Shown in pieces: positions 10,979-22,985 of a stretch of 64,000 nt of DNA; the first letter of the stretch is position 1; each line of letters opens with the position of its first letter. The notes beneath the pieces were generated by a model that was not told where the DNA came from, made no database searches, and saw only the letters and a program-made list of their open reading frames with translations. Made by a program: the position numbers and the translations under genes. The stretch is from Helianthus annuus (taxonomy: Eukaryota > Streptophyta > Magnoliopsida > Asterales > Asteraceae), in contig NC_035444.2 of NCBI RefSeq assembly GCF_002127325.2, positions 40,165,379 through 40,229,378 of the forward strand, given 5' to 3'.

Positions 10979-13007
10979 AATCCTGACTTGCCGGAGATCC
11001 CAAGTTGGTATCGTGGATCATGAATCGGCATCCTTTTTAATCTGTGTTTGAGGTTTTGCAGGACTTGCCGGAACTCCCAGGTTTGTAAGCGAGGAGTAGG
11101 AATCGGCACTTTGAGAATTCAACCAAAAGATGGTAATTGGTTGAAAAACGGGTTTGATAAGATTAATTGCTAAATCTACAAGTGGTTGTATGGTTGTGAT
11201 TGTTGTAAATCTTACATGTGGTTAAATAAAGGTCATTAAATTGAACTTGACTTAACTATCATTCATGAAATTGGTAAACAATGTGATGATTTTGCCCCAA
11301 TTTTACAAAAGGTAAAAACAACTAAACTTATTTTCCGGAAAAACCATTCTGATTAAAACAAACTTAAGTGTTTTGAAATCATTATGGGAAAATAGTTTGT
11401 TGTGAGGGGGAGTTCTGATTGTTTAAGCCAAACGGATGGAGAATTGAAGTATTTCAATATCAGTTGTCATGTTTCTGTATAGTTTGTTTTTCAATTTTCT
11501 TTAGATGTATTTGAATTTTAGGGGGAGTAAGAATTTTTAGAAAATCCAAAAACATCAGAAAATCTGAAAAAGCCAAAAACATGATAAAATTGAAAAATGA
11601 GTTTTTGTTGCATAAAAGAGGAAATGATAGTACATCAGTGAACTATCACAGCACGCTAAAGAATTGCAAAGCCAAATTGTGATAAACAATTTTACTGAGG
11701 ATGTGTCAGTAGATTTTCGCTCATTTAGTAAATTGAAACGAGATATAAACCTAAATCAAACTTACTTAATTCGTGGGTAACTATTCTTGAATATATGGGT
11801 AACCCCCGAAATCTTGTTTGAAAGGTCCCGTATTCTGAGATACTAGGTCTTTATGCTTAGTGATATCTGGGGTATTATTCCGGGACTTCTGCTGTATGGA
11901 AATACTGACCTAGTCCTCGAATAATACTTTCTGCAAAAAGCTTTGTAATACAAGCTCGCCCTCAGCAATCTGATTAAACAATAAAATTGATAATCTTTGC
12001 TGTTGTAAAAAAGATCCTCTAAAGGGGACCCACCAAAAGTCGAGCCGTCATCTCTCTGCTGAACGGAAGTTCTGACCTGAGCTCTCATGGTTTCGCATCT
12101 ACCCCTTTACAGATATCATCTGTGGTATACTCACCTGTAAGACTGAATATTTGGGATCTGGATACAGGAGTATATTCAAGTGGAGTGATACACAATTAAG
12201 TTTAAGTCTCTAAAACATTAATATCGTATCTCGAATCAATTGAAGTCTGTGTGAAAATTTAAGTGGACAAACATACTGACAATCTAGGTAAATTGTTTAG
12301 AACTGAGTATGTTTAAAGCTTAACGGTGTTAGTGATATGTTTCATAACTGATATGATCCTCTTGTACGAACTCACAAAAATATTGTCTGTAAATATTTCA
12401 TTTTCTGCGTTTTATTACATTCAGAAAATCCTCCAAAAAGATTTTTGGTGTGTTTTAGCATAAATTTTGAAAAATCAAAAAGATTTTCGACAACTGGTGT
12501 TGAGATGCTGATTTTCGAAATTCAAAGTGCTAAACTTGAAGAACTGGTTTGGGGAGTGTTTGTGTGTAGATGGTAAAGTTGTTTTGATAAGAACCACTAA
12601 TAAATTCTTGAATGCAAAATCATTACTGTTTTGGTTCAACATAGTTTCTAAATTGTCGAAAAGTTTTAATCTTTGTAGAAACTTATGGTTCGGTAGAGAT
12701 TGTGCAGGACTTGAGCCAGATATTGATCCTGAGAGAGAATGGAGCCAGGTATCGATCTGGAACCTGATGGGAGCCTGTTAATGATCTTAAAGAATGAAGA
12801 TATGGATTCCAGATTAGCTGTTTGAGAGGGGGAGTCTGAAGACACCGTGTCAACAGCTGAGAGAGAGGAGTTTGGTGATAATGAAGAAAGAAAACGAGGA
12901 TTCTTGAAGCGACAGATATTTCAGAGGCAGATTGTCGACTGATGAAGATTGTAGATAGACATGTGCGAAGACTCTATGAAGACTCCGTCAACATCCGAGG
13001 GGGAGTC
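10979..13007 (+). other. Non-coding interior of the gag-only copia element, with polypurine tracts
   Basis: No pol domain was recognised. Four purine tracts sharing the core GGGGGAGT lie near 11406-11413, 11521-11527, 12826-12833 and 12999-13006. The last, next to the 3' LTR, is the expected plus-strand primer. The others may be internal priming sites or remnants of deleted copies. Confidence 0.7.
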
Positions 13008-13485
13008 TGTTGGTGCACTTACATCTGCTGACTACGTCTTTCATTGAGTCTTGAAGTTGAACAGATCAAACATGGCACGAAAACCTAGAAATAGTGATTT
13101 GTATAGGTTCGTTTATGTATACATAGCCTAGGTTCGCTCATGTGTCATATTTTAGGATAGATTCGCTCACTAGGCAATGTTTGGATCGCTTATGTGGTTT
13201 CAAGCAGGATCGCTTATATGGACAAGGCCATATAAGCGAACCCATTTATGCTATATATAGGGGTGTATTATGAGCGAACTGAGTAAGTCAAAAACACATA
13301 GTTGAAGGTGTTTGTTCCGGTATGCTGCCGAAGTGCTGTCAAATCTTGTAATCGAGTTCAATATCAATAAAACAGCAAGTTTAAAGTGAATACAGCTTCA
13401 ATAGCACCGAATTATTAGTTTCCGCCTCTTAATTCAGATACGAACTTCTCTGAACGACTCAAACAGGGCCGAGAACGATCCTACA
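13008..13485 (+). repeat. 3' LTR of the gag-only copia element
   Basis: It is the same length as the 5' LTR and matches it except for about eight substitutions, for example T for C in GCCCATTTATGC. It is followed by the CAATC duplication and then Athila sequence. Confidence 0.95.
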
Positions 13486-13490
13486 CAATC

Positions 13491-14827
13491 AACCTAAAAA
13501 TTTATTTTTGGGACACATTGAGGACAGTGTGTAATTTAAGTGTGGGGGGGGGGAAGCTAAAACCTTGAAATTTTGCAAGTCCTAACAACAAGCCTTACAC
13601 AAAACTCTATTGGAACCGCTAAACACCCCAAATTTTTTCAAAAAAATTGTCATTTTTTTTACTTGTCTAAAGTTTAAGTTAGGAATACCAAGATTAATAA
13701 GGTTATATTTTTATAAAATTTACAACCGAGAGCGTCGTGATAACAAGAACCAACATAAGAAAATTATGAAACGGCATAACAAGTCTAGTTAAAATTTGAT
13801 TATATATACTTGATCACATTAAAAACCCATTCCCACAAAAGTGAGTTTTTGAGCCTTTATTGAGCATATAAATTTACATCCTTAGACTAAATGCTCATTT
13901 TTCGTTTCTTGTGTGAATAGCCGCTTGGTTCTTGCAACTCTAGAACTTGCCACGACGATTCATTCCCGGTCCTTACCGACTTAAACCCAAGTAAGTAAAT
14001 GATGGAGGCATTAGGACTAACCATTTTTCTTTCTACACCATTATTTTTCATTTTTTTTACCACCTACCCAAAATCCCCCTAGTTAACCCCTTTGAGCCTA
14101 AACCTTTCGTTTCTTTACCCTAAACCCTTTTTACCCACCAAAAACCCTTTTTATTTTTCACCCTTTATTTTAGTAATAAGCTCGGTTTCTCGCAAGCTCG
14201 TTCTTTTATGTGATAAAAAAATATGATGAAATGATGAAGTTAAAAAACAAACAAAGCTATGCAAACAAAAGCTTGTTTGGAGAAATACTTCAAAATAAAA
14301 AGTCACTAAAAACAAAGTGTTTTACGAAAACCGACGCTTTTTACGCTTTTCGCCCTTTTACTAACCACTAACCCAACCACCCACCTTTAGCCCAAGCCTA
14401 ACCCTTCACCCAAAAAGTCCTCTTGATATTTACAAAGGTATAAAGTTAAAAAGGAGGAGGATTGATTGCTTGGCAAGCCTATGGTAGGCGTAAGTTCCAT
14501 GCCGCTCTCGAGTGATTCACTAAAAAAATACACCTTCGGCCGAGTGTTGAGTGATTTCTCCCGTGAGGTATGTGAACTTGTATATAAATGAAATTTTAAA
14601 AAGGCATGTCATGCCCAAATAAGTAATTTATCCTATGAAACGTTCTAAATAAATCATAACGAATAGGATTGTAAATAAATAAAAATAAAGCCCAAAAAAA
14701 AATCTTGGATTCCCGACACTCTATGACAAGCCAAAAACCTTCTCTTCTACCCATTCCATTTCGGAGTGTAAGCCACATTTAAAGAGTTTTGCTTGAGGAC
14801 AAGCAAAAGTTCAAGTGTGGGGGTATT
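13491..14827 (+). other. Athila 3' non-coding region and polypurine tract
   Basis: No gene is seen. A first purine-rich block, AAGTGTGGGGG, is near 13539-13553 after ACATTGAGGACAGTGTG. A similar block, TTCAAGTGTGGGGG preceded by TTGAGGACAAGC, ends at 14823, just before the LTR, and is the likely polypurine tract. The paired TTGAGGACA...AAGTGTGGGGG blocks are about 1.25 kb apart. Confidence 0.75.
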
Positions 14828-15076
14828 TGATGTGTGTAAAATGCAACATATAAATTACATCAAATAAGGCATAAAACTAACCCTTTTTAAGTACTAATGT
14901 TGGAAAAATAGTGTTTTTGTCTTCCTTTTGTATTTTCAGGATGAAATGAGCTCAAATTCACAAAAGAAGCAAAAAGACAGCTAATTCTAACATAAATACA
15001 AGAAAATGAATAAAAGTAGACTGCCCGAACCCTCAACGGCATCCTCCCAAGCAAAGAAAAGAAAACAGAAGCCTGA

Positions 15077-15299
15077 ACACGCCCCGTGCTCAGCCGGCAC
15101 GGGGCCGTGCCCAAGAAGCAGCAGAAAAGACAAACCTGTAGAAGCTTCTATTGCCCACCACGGGGCCGTGTCCAGTGAGCACGGGGGCGTGATGAAAGTA
15201 CAGCAGGCGCATTAATTGTAATTGCGAATTACAATTAATGAAGAGAGAGAGTGTCAGACGGGCACGGGGGCGTGTCCAGCGGACACGGGGCCGTGCCCA
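15077..15299. repeat. ACACG-N4-CGTGT palindromic motif cluster, site D, in LTR U3
   Basis: Six copies of the near-palindrome lie immediately upstream of the LTR TATA box. Variants include CACGCCCCGTGC, CACGGGGCCGTGCC and CACGGGGGCGTG. The location upstream of a TATA box suggests a promoter or silencing role. The copies elsewhere in the element suggest an RNA or DNA structure role. Neither is proven. Confidence 0.82.
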
Positions 15300-15314
15300 G
15301 CCTTCTGTTTAGCC

Positions 15315-15322
15315 TATAAATA
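15315..15322 (+). promoter_or_regulatory. TATA box of the Athila LTR
   Basis: TATAAATA is embedded in CCTATAAATAGGAG, about 490 bases into the LTR and just downstream of the palindromic cluster. Confidence 0.7.
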
Positions 15323-15917
15323 GGAGTGCTTGGTTTCATTCCAACTCATCCCTTGCCACACCACCTCTCTCACACTTCATCCACCACCCACCACCACCAT
15401 AACACCATCATCCACCACCATCATCCATTGTCCATCGTAGAGTGTGTGAGTCGTCTCGGGATCCAAGATTGATAGTAAGAGTTCTTGACAATCAAGGCCA
15501 TGTTTGCCTAAGTCTCTTACATCACTTGGTGAAGACAAGTGTTTAGTATAATACTTTTTATTTTTAATCTTTTGCACTTTTTATTTGGTTTTGTATTAAT
15601 GACTTTAATAACTAGTTTCTTATGTTGAAGGTGATCTTTCCTTATCGTTTGTCCGTGGTGTCTTGGCATTATTTTACTGTCTATATAAAATAACAGATTT
15701 TCACCATTCATATCTCCACGGTCTATATCGAGATATGTTGGCTACCTGGTCGGGGGTTAAGGGAATGGTTTGGTAAGGGTCTTGCCCTTGTTCAGCGTTT
15801 AGAGGTCCTGCAAGGGACCTGGGTCAAATTTAGTAGGATCTCCTTCAATGCCCATAGGTATTGGATGGCGGGGATCCAAACTCTTTGACCCCCTCATAAG
15901 TTAACTACTATTAATAA

Positions 15918-16128
15918 TATAATCCGGCTATTTAGGACTCATCCCTGCTGACTCAGACTACTTAGCCGAGGGTAACGTCACCGCCAAAAGCGGGGCCTAC
16001 CACAATTTGCATTAATAACTTAATTCATTATCTTCCAATAATCCAGCCCTTTAGGATTGTATCCTTGCTGACTCAAACTACTGGGTTGAGGGTAACGTCG
16101 CCTTCAAAAGAGGGGCCTACTACAATAA
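15918..16128 (+). repeat. Imperfect tandem duplication inside the Athila LTR
   Basis: Two copies of about 95-115 bases share a TTTAGGA, then a CTGCTGACTCA or TTGCTGACTCA block, GAGGGTAACGTC, and AAAAG(C/A)GGGGCCTAC. They are clearly diverged, so the duplication is older than this insertion. It lies downstream of the TATA box, in R/U5. Confidence 0.8.
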
Positions 16129-16530
16129 CTAAGATAATCTCTTAAACATGTGCAAAAGTGCGAAAATAATCAAAGGTTATACTAATACACGAGTCGGATC
16201 CAAGTGATTCATCTTGTCTATCTGTTTTTATTTTATTTTTATTTTTCAGCATTTAGTTAGTTTTTATTTTCTTAGTTTAAAAACATTTTTCTAACTTTTT
16301 GATTTGATTAGACGTTGAGGATAAACCGGTATTAAAAGCTCTTGTGTCCTTGGACGACCTCGGTATCTTACCAACACTATACTACGTCCACGATGGGTGC
16401 ACTTGCCCATATGTGTGTTTAGTGTTAGTAAATATCGTGTTTTATAAATTTAAAACTTGGCTAAAGGTGTAAAAAGGGCTTAATTATATATTAAAAATAT
16501 ATTACACTACACACGCATCAAGCACTCCCC

Positions 16531-16699
16531 CTGAACCCTAACCCATTTAGCTGATGTCAGATACCACGTCATCAATAATGCCATGTCAACTGCCACATCA
16601 TCAAAAAATGCAACATCAGCTGTCATGTCGTATGTCGCGTCAGCAAAAATGTCCACATTAGATGCCACATCAGCAAAAACTAGCTGGGTTAGGGTTCAG
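16531..16699. repeat. Short inverted-repeat block with degenerate CCACRTCAKCA repeats
   Basis: CTGAACCCTAACCCA (16531-16545) is the exact reverse complement of 16685-16699. Between the arms are about six copies of a motif like CCACATCATCAAAAA. The arms contain CCCTAACCC, which resembles 1.5 plant telomere repeats, but there is no extended array. It may be a small MITE. No target duplication was identified. Confidence 0.6.
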
Positions 16700-17015
16700 T
16701 TAGTTAGGGAATAAGTTGAAAGTTGGGAGTGTTGAGGTACAAATTGAAAGTTGGGAGTGTTATCGGCCAATTGTTGAAAGTTGAGGTTATTTAAGTCAAT
16801 ATCCCAAAAATCAATAATTAATGGATAATAGAATCAAAGTTAATAAACGGAGGAATAGTTAATCTTGTTTTCATGTAATTGAAGGCAGGGTTCAAATCCT
16901 ACTCCAAATGTTACGTTGTGTTTTTCCTCTCTAATTCCCAATTATAATGTATCTTTTTAATATCGTCTTGCATTTAAATATCATTCGATTATCCATCATC
17001 TTTCTTTTAATTTTT
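16700..17015. other. Intergenic DNA left of the minus-strand copia element
   Basis: It starts with three partial repeats of TTGAAAGTTGGGAGTGTT or TTGAAAGTTGAGG. No gene was seen. A lone Pol III B-box-like GGTTCAAATCC is near 16890 without a matching A box. Confidence 0.5.
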
Positions 17016-17020
17016 CATAT

Positions 17021-17165
17021 TGTGATAAAATAAGAGAGAAATAGAGAGAAAACTCATCCAATCATCTGACATATACATCGGATATATATACTAGTACAAT
17101 AGAACCCTAAAAGCTTAAAGCCCATAAACATTAGGTTGGGCCATAAAATGATTGCATTCATAACA
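17021..17165 (-). repeat. 3' LTR of the minus-strand copia element
   Basis: 145 bp, TG...CA ends. It differs from the right copy at T/C near 17031 and T/C near 17096. Confidence 0.9.
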
Positions 17166-18539
17166 CTCCCCCTCAAACATTTTATATTATACACTATCAA
17201 CATTATACATTGGAAGATATTGACTCGGTTCTTCAGGACCGATATTAACTGACACTTCAGGATCAGTTATACTGCCTCATTAAAACCTTACTAAGAAAAC
17301 CCAGTGGGACAAAACTTAGTTAAGGAAAAAGAGTACATGTATATTACTCCCCCTCAATTTTACATATAGCTCTTAGTCTGTGGAATTCAATCTTCAGTAA
17401 TAATCGCTTGACTTGATCTTTGATGTAGTCTTCTTTGCTTAGGCTTCTTTTGATTCAAGTTGCATTGCCTTTAAATAGTACAACTCAACTTCTTCTGATT
17501 CAGCTTGCACTGTCTTCAAATAGTACAATTCAGCTTCCTTTTATTGACTCTAGTCTTCACCTGTCTTAAATATGTTGAAATCATTGACTTCCATTAGTAA
17601 CATATTTAGATTGAGATTGAGCTTTGTGGGGGTCTAATAGATATCCTTCATTATCATAATCCGATAGTTGTGACTCCATATTATCTTATGAAAAATATCA
17701 TGTCTCGAATCCCATATCATTTAATACGCTTTGTAATTATGCCTCGTTAAAAACCTTGCTAGGAAAAACCCAATGGGACAAAACCGTAGCTAAGGGAAAA
17801 AGAGTGCATTGCGCATTATACATAATTAACAACATGCTCCAGGATGATGTTAAGTCGGTACTTCAGTGTCTATAAGATAAACTGATGCTATATGTTGCTT
17901 GATCAAAAACCTTACTAAGAAAATCTAATAGAAAAACTTAGTAAAGGGAAAAAGAGTGCAACATACTAAATTGGAACTGTAATCTTGCCGATACATCTAT
18001 CAAGAACGCAATATCAGGTGTCGTCTTGTTTACAAGATACACCATTGTTCTGCTCGCAATTAAGTATGGTACTTCTGGACCAATTATTTTTCCATCCTCT
18101 TCTTAGGGACAATAAAATCCTTTACATATGTCAAGCAATTCGACAAGCATTAGCGTACTCAACAAATGAATTTTATCCACATAACATCTTATGGATGCAG
18201 TTTAATGGATGAGCAAAAATAGTACATATATATTCGAACTGAGATATACTCGAACTGTGGGTCGAGAATAACTACACTGTATAAAGATCTTTTCAGAATT
18301 TTCACTTTATAGTTTGACAGTTCCTTTCGATAGTGTTTACAACATCATTGTAAACTCCAATTACACTGAACATTAAGAGTGAAATCTTTATAAGTATATA
18401 TAGCTCATTTTATCAAACTTATACCCCCCTCTTTTCAAAGTATCAACCAAGTCAATTATACCACATAGGACCAGTCCCTTTAAGATTTATATAACGCATA
18501 TGGGGTTATTGTTAAATAATGATTTGAGCATTTTTAATC

Positions 18540-18960
18540 CTTCAGGGATTTTATGCAGATGTCATTTGTAATTGTCTCGTACATGTATACAGTGACGACA
18601 TCCATAAGTTTTATTTGAAGTCATTCTGAGATTGCGAGGCCTCTTAAACATCTAAAGATTATCGCATCCACTACAGGGGTATACGTTTCCACATAATCAA
18701 CTACTGGGATTTGGGAAAAAAATCTTTATGTTAAAAATCATGTCTTACATCGCAAGACTCATTCTTTACGTTTCTTTTTATTTAAAGACACCCATTTATA
18801 ACCTACTGGTTTGACGTCTATGGGTGTTCGAACTGCTAGTTCGAAAACGTTTAGTTTACCGAGCGAATTTAATTGGCATTTAAGTCATCTAGCCATTTTA
18901 GCTATTTATGTGCGTACACTCTTGCACAATTTTCATATACGTAATCTTTTTCGTCGATTA
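18540..18960 (-). pseudogene. Copia reverse-transcriptase remnant
   Basis: Minus-strand translations in broken frames give PVGYKWVF-like, YVETYTPVVDA and LMDVVTVYMY segments in the right order for copia RT (family forms are close to YEETYSPVVDA and LMDVVTAYLYG). Several stops and frame changes lie between them. Only part of RT is recognisable. The remainder of the interior is too diverged to assign by eye. Confidence 0.8.
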
Positions 18961-18999
18961 CATCTACTGCTATAGCATATTCAAATATATCATTTTACA

Positions 19000-21900
19000 C
19001 GTGTTTCATTACGGTTCCATATTATACTTTTTTTTGTACATAAATCATTGAGATCTCATACTTGTTTGGTAACTGAGTCTCTTCTGGAACTCCATTATCC
19101 TATATCAGAAATTCGCTATCTCCTCTAGGATTTTAACAATAACCTCTTTTAAGGTTTTCGTATGCAACCCTTTCTTGGGTTTTGTATACAACCACTTATG
19201 GAGTATTGTATTCTACCACTTCTGGGGTATCCTATGCAACCTCTTCTGGTTACACCAACTGTGTTACTCTGCTCTTTTCGTATTCATGGGTTTTGTCTTT
19301 TGGAACCGATTTACCTCCCACATTTTCTTGATACGGTAATCATTTTATGATTACTTTATTTCGAGCAGGTGAATTTAGTGCTGGTATACGTGACTTTTGT
19401 CAATCTATTTGTGTTTATGAATGCATCTGGTATTTCATTTGCTATTATTTGAAAAGTCATGCCCTTTTGGACTTTAAATTAACATTGACCACTTCTGGGG
19501 TTGAGATTTAATATGATGCATTCTCTGTTTAGTTGTATTACCAGTCTTTTATTTTCCTTATCTTGTCTCCCCCTAAGACTGGGAATATTGGTTTGTTAAA
19601 TGGATAGTCAGTAAATATGTTGTAAACATGTCTATTTTGCTACTTACATATATCGCATAACCAAAATAACTTTTGGTTCTCTTCTAGAGACCAATTGTTG
19701 TGGGGAGTATTTATGATTAGCAGTTGGTTTTGAATTGATTAGATAGTCGGTAAATATGAAAATTTATCTCGACTATATATTTCATATTGTTCCCAACAAT
19801 GGTCTCTACAATTGTTTGTCAAGGTTCAACATTAAACAATGTCAAAGATCAACGTTTTGCACTGTCGGGCAAAATCCCTTTTCAACCATATACACTTAAA
19901 ATCATGCTAAAATATGGATGCATCATTTAAGACCAATGAATATTTACATGGTCCACATATAAGTGGGATAGTTAGCAGGAATTTCTTTTTGGATGGCTAA
20001 AAAATTGATTCGCTAAGAAAATTCATTGCATACATAATAAGTGTTTTGGTAGCAAGGCTGTTAGATTACTTAGTAGTGCTAGTTAGCACTTTTAATTATT
20101 TGGCATATCGTGATGCTATGTTGATGACTTATTTAGTCATGTCATGTGGTAAACATATAATTTTTCTAGTAACTTCTGGTTACTCACCATATTTGATTTA
20201 ATAAAATATTGTGGATATTTCATATTTGGTATCATTTTTCTTTGATATCATTCCAAAGTGATGACTTTTTATCCAAAAATTCAAATCAATAGTGTCTCTA
20301 CCGAGACAACTACACCTGGTAAAAATATTTCTTATGTTTTGTGATAGTGTTAATTATGTTGTTGTATATCGGACGTTTGCCCTCTCAATTTGTGATTGCT
20401 CTACTGGAGCTTCTAGATACACATATGTATAATGCATGCATTCACATGAGTATGTTAAGGGTTTTTTTTTCTTTTTTTATCCACATTTGAAGCGAATGTT
20501 TATATTTCCCCTTCTCGTACCTGCCTCTTAGTGTCTGACTCATATTAAGTTTGTTTGAGCCATTGATATCATTTTTTTATATTACCATGATCATCCACAC
20601 GTGTGGCCTTTACTATGGCCAAATAATCCTTTTTCTCCTCCGACGACATTAACCAATTATAACATTTACCTCATGGAATGAGCTAGCACGTGTTAGTCAG
20701 ATTGAATTGAAAGGTATATAAATATTAGCTTGATTTTTTGATTTGCAATTTAAAAGATGTGATATAACCTCCGAGTATTTTGTGAAAACATATTTTCGGT
20801 ATTGCTGCATTAGGAGCATGTCTTTAATTCAAAGTGACCATCGTTATATCTTTATATCAGTTTTTTTTTTACATCGATCTACAAGGAACCTGAAATCCAT
20901 CAATGTTACACAAACAAGTTTTGTTTGAAAATCTCACTTGAACAAAGATCAAGGTATGATTCGATTTCCTTTTCTTCTCCAATTTTCTATCAATGCTAAC
21001 TTATTTGGTTTGGTATGAAAATATGAATATGAGATTGTGGAAGATTACCTCGAACCATATTTTTCTTGAAAGTTGTTTTGTGGTACTAATGTTAATATAT
21101 ATCGTAGATGTTTCGACTTTTGAATTATAATTCATTTGGTATACTCTTTGAGGCACATTATCACTAGTCCACTTTCTTACTATTTTTCTTTTAGAATTTA
21201 TTTGAATTTTAGTAATAGTAATATAACTTAAATTTAATCAAATGTAACTTACGAGGGTGAATGGAATACTATTAATTGTAAAATATAATTGAAAAGTATT
21301 AATTGTGATATTATTTCTCATTAACCTCATTACAAAACGTTATTTATTTGAATTTATGTTTCTTTATTCTTTTTAATTATTACTTAATTAGTTGAATAAA
21401 GAAAAACCGATAATAAAACAATTAAACAATTGGGCTATTATATATACACATTAAACAATTGCATTGTTATACATTTACACTTCTACTCATATTGAACTTT
21501 TAATTACAATAATACTAATAACATTAATTATAATAATTATGAATAAAGGTAACATGAGATAACTTCATAATAAGACCACTGTCGTTTCTATACTTCTATA
21601 ATAATAATAATAATAATAATAAATGTATTTTAACATATATAACTTATTCTCGTGCTATAACAGAGAAAAATAATGACTTCAAAAGATGGTTCATCATCTA
21701 TCTATGTAGTTTGTTTAAGCTAAGATACCACTACCTATTTTTCATATATATATATATATATATTGTGTGAACTATTGACTATATTAATATCTATCAATAT
21801 TCGTTTTGCAGCTATACAAAAACGATAAGAATAATCATACAACTAATATGTTGACAATGCATAGTAGTGTAACAAATTGAATGATAAAAAACTTACGATT

Positions 21901-22840
21901 CATTATAATTAACTAATTTACTTAACTAGCTTAAGACCAATTTATTTGTGCTAAATGCCACAACCTGTATCATTGCGTAGTAAAAAAATAAAATAATCAT
22001 ACTGATCGATAACAGATCTTACAATGTAGAGAACCCAAAAAAATTAACATTATGATTTATTTACTTTAATGCGTTTATCAATTATATATAAAAATGGTTT
22101 ATAAAACCCAGTTGACAAAACACCATACTTTTCATAGATATATCATTTATTATTATTTTAAGACTTTTGATATGTATTAATACCTTTTAATCTAGAAGGT
22201 TAAGAACTTAATGATAATAAAAGTTTGAGTTTGAAACAACTTTTAAATTGATTGGGATAATTAATGACTTGGTTGAATTTTTTTTTAGACTACATTACAT
22301 AATTTAAAAATAACACTTTCTACTTTATTTGTTCATCTACTACAAAAATTATATGTGGATATTTGAGAGGGCTAATTTCTGGGTATATTAGCTTTGTGTT
22401 CATCTTCTTTACTTTTAGTTTCTAATTTACATAATACTATTGGCCGGAAACTAAAAATCAATTTACAGAACCATACCGAATAATCTATATAATGTATATC
22501 TATATATGTAAGATATACGTATTGTGCAATAAATCACGGAAGTTGGTTCGATATGTTACCTCAATTGTTGTATACGGCTCTTGATCGATATCTGATTCTC
22601 AGTCGGATGTGTTTATACGCACATCAATCCAGCATTCATGAATTCTGCCACCGTCGGGTTCTCAAACACGGGGATCATGTTTTCGAATGCGACCGGTTAC
22701 GTGGTTCGGTGGCCATGGTCAAGATGGTTCGGGTTGGGTTATTGAAATCATGACAAATCAAAAGTGTGGAAAGATAAAGAAAATGAATGGAAATTCGGTT
22801 ACAAAATTAAGGAATTTTGGAGAGCGTCGTGCTGATAACG
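19000..22840 (-). other. Degenerate interior of the minus-strand copia element
   Basis: AT-rich sequence with no maintained frame. Simple repeats include (ATA)n at 21598-21622 and (TA)n at 21747-21762. The 290 bases next to the right LTR have higher GC and could be the gag start region on the minus strand, but no Gag motif is recognisable. Confidence 0.5.
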
Positions 22841-22985
22841 TGTGATAAAACAAGAGAGAAATAGAGAGAAAACTCATCCAATCATCTGACATATACATCG
22901 GATATATATACTAGCACAATAGAACCCTAAAAGCTTAAAGCCCATAAACATTAGGTTGGGCCATAAAATGATTGCATTCATAACA
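22841..22985 (-). repeat. 5' LTR of the minus-strand copia element
   Basis: 145 bp, near-identical to the left copy. On the minus strand it is followed by CGTTATCAGCACGACGC, the usual place of a primer-binding site. The primer was not identified. Confidence 0.88.

Larger units (their letters stand above)
6768..13490 (+). mobile_element. Non-autonomous copia-type LTR retrotransposon with gag only (TR-GAG type), with target duplications
   Basis: Two 478-bp LTRs (6773-7250 and 13008-13485) flank a gag ORF and 2 kb of non-coding DNA. CAATC occurs at both 6768-6772 and 13486-13490, a perfect 5-bp target duplication. The LTRs differ at about eight sites by eye, seven of them transitions. There is a primer-binding site for initiator tRNA-Met and a polypurine tract. 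No protease, integrase, RT or RNase H motif was found between gag and the 3' LTR. It inserted into the 3' non-coding part of the Athila element. Confidence 0.94.
1..16520 (+). mobile_element. Athila-type Ty3/gypsy retrotransposon, right part, interrupted by a copia element
   Basis: The element runs in from left of the window. In order it shows the end of gag, pol (protease remnant, RT, RNase H, integrase), an env-like ORF, a long non-coding 3' region and a 3' LTR ending at 16520. Positions 6768-13490 are a later copia insertion, which splits the 3' non-coding region. Pol followed by an env-like ORF matching the ATHILA ORF-1 family, with a 1.7 kb LTR, is the known Athila layout. The 5' LTR and primer-binding site lie outside the window, so age and target duplication cannot be read. 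Five bases after the LTR (AGCAC, 16521-16525) would be the right target duplication. Confidence 0.93.
14828..16520 (+). repeat. Athila 3' LTR, 1693 bp
   Basis: It begins TGATGTGTGTAAAATGC and ends ACACACGCATCA, so the terminal TGATG/CATCA and flanking bases form a short inverted repeat typical of Athila. A TATA box, TATAAATA, is at 15315-15322 with palindromic cluster D directly upstream. The LTR contains an internal duplication (15918-16128). The sequence TCCACGATGGGTGCACTTGC near its end is characteristic of Athila LTRs. The partner LTR is outside the window. Confidence 0.9.

Noticed and set aside
16531..16699. Interstitial telomere
   Set aside because: Only about 1.5 repeat units in each arm, in inverted orientation, with no array.
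16885..16900. SINE or tRNA from a lone B box
   Set aside because: No A box at a workable distance and no A-rich tail or duplication.
22553..22753. 66-codon frame near the right LTR of the minus-strand copia element
   Set aside because: Plus-strand frame in a minus-strand element, with no protein-like pattern.
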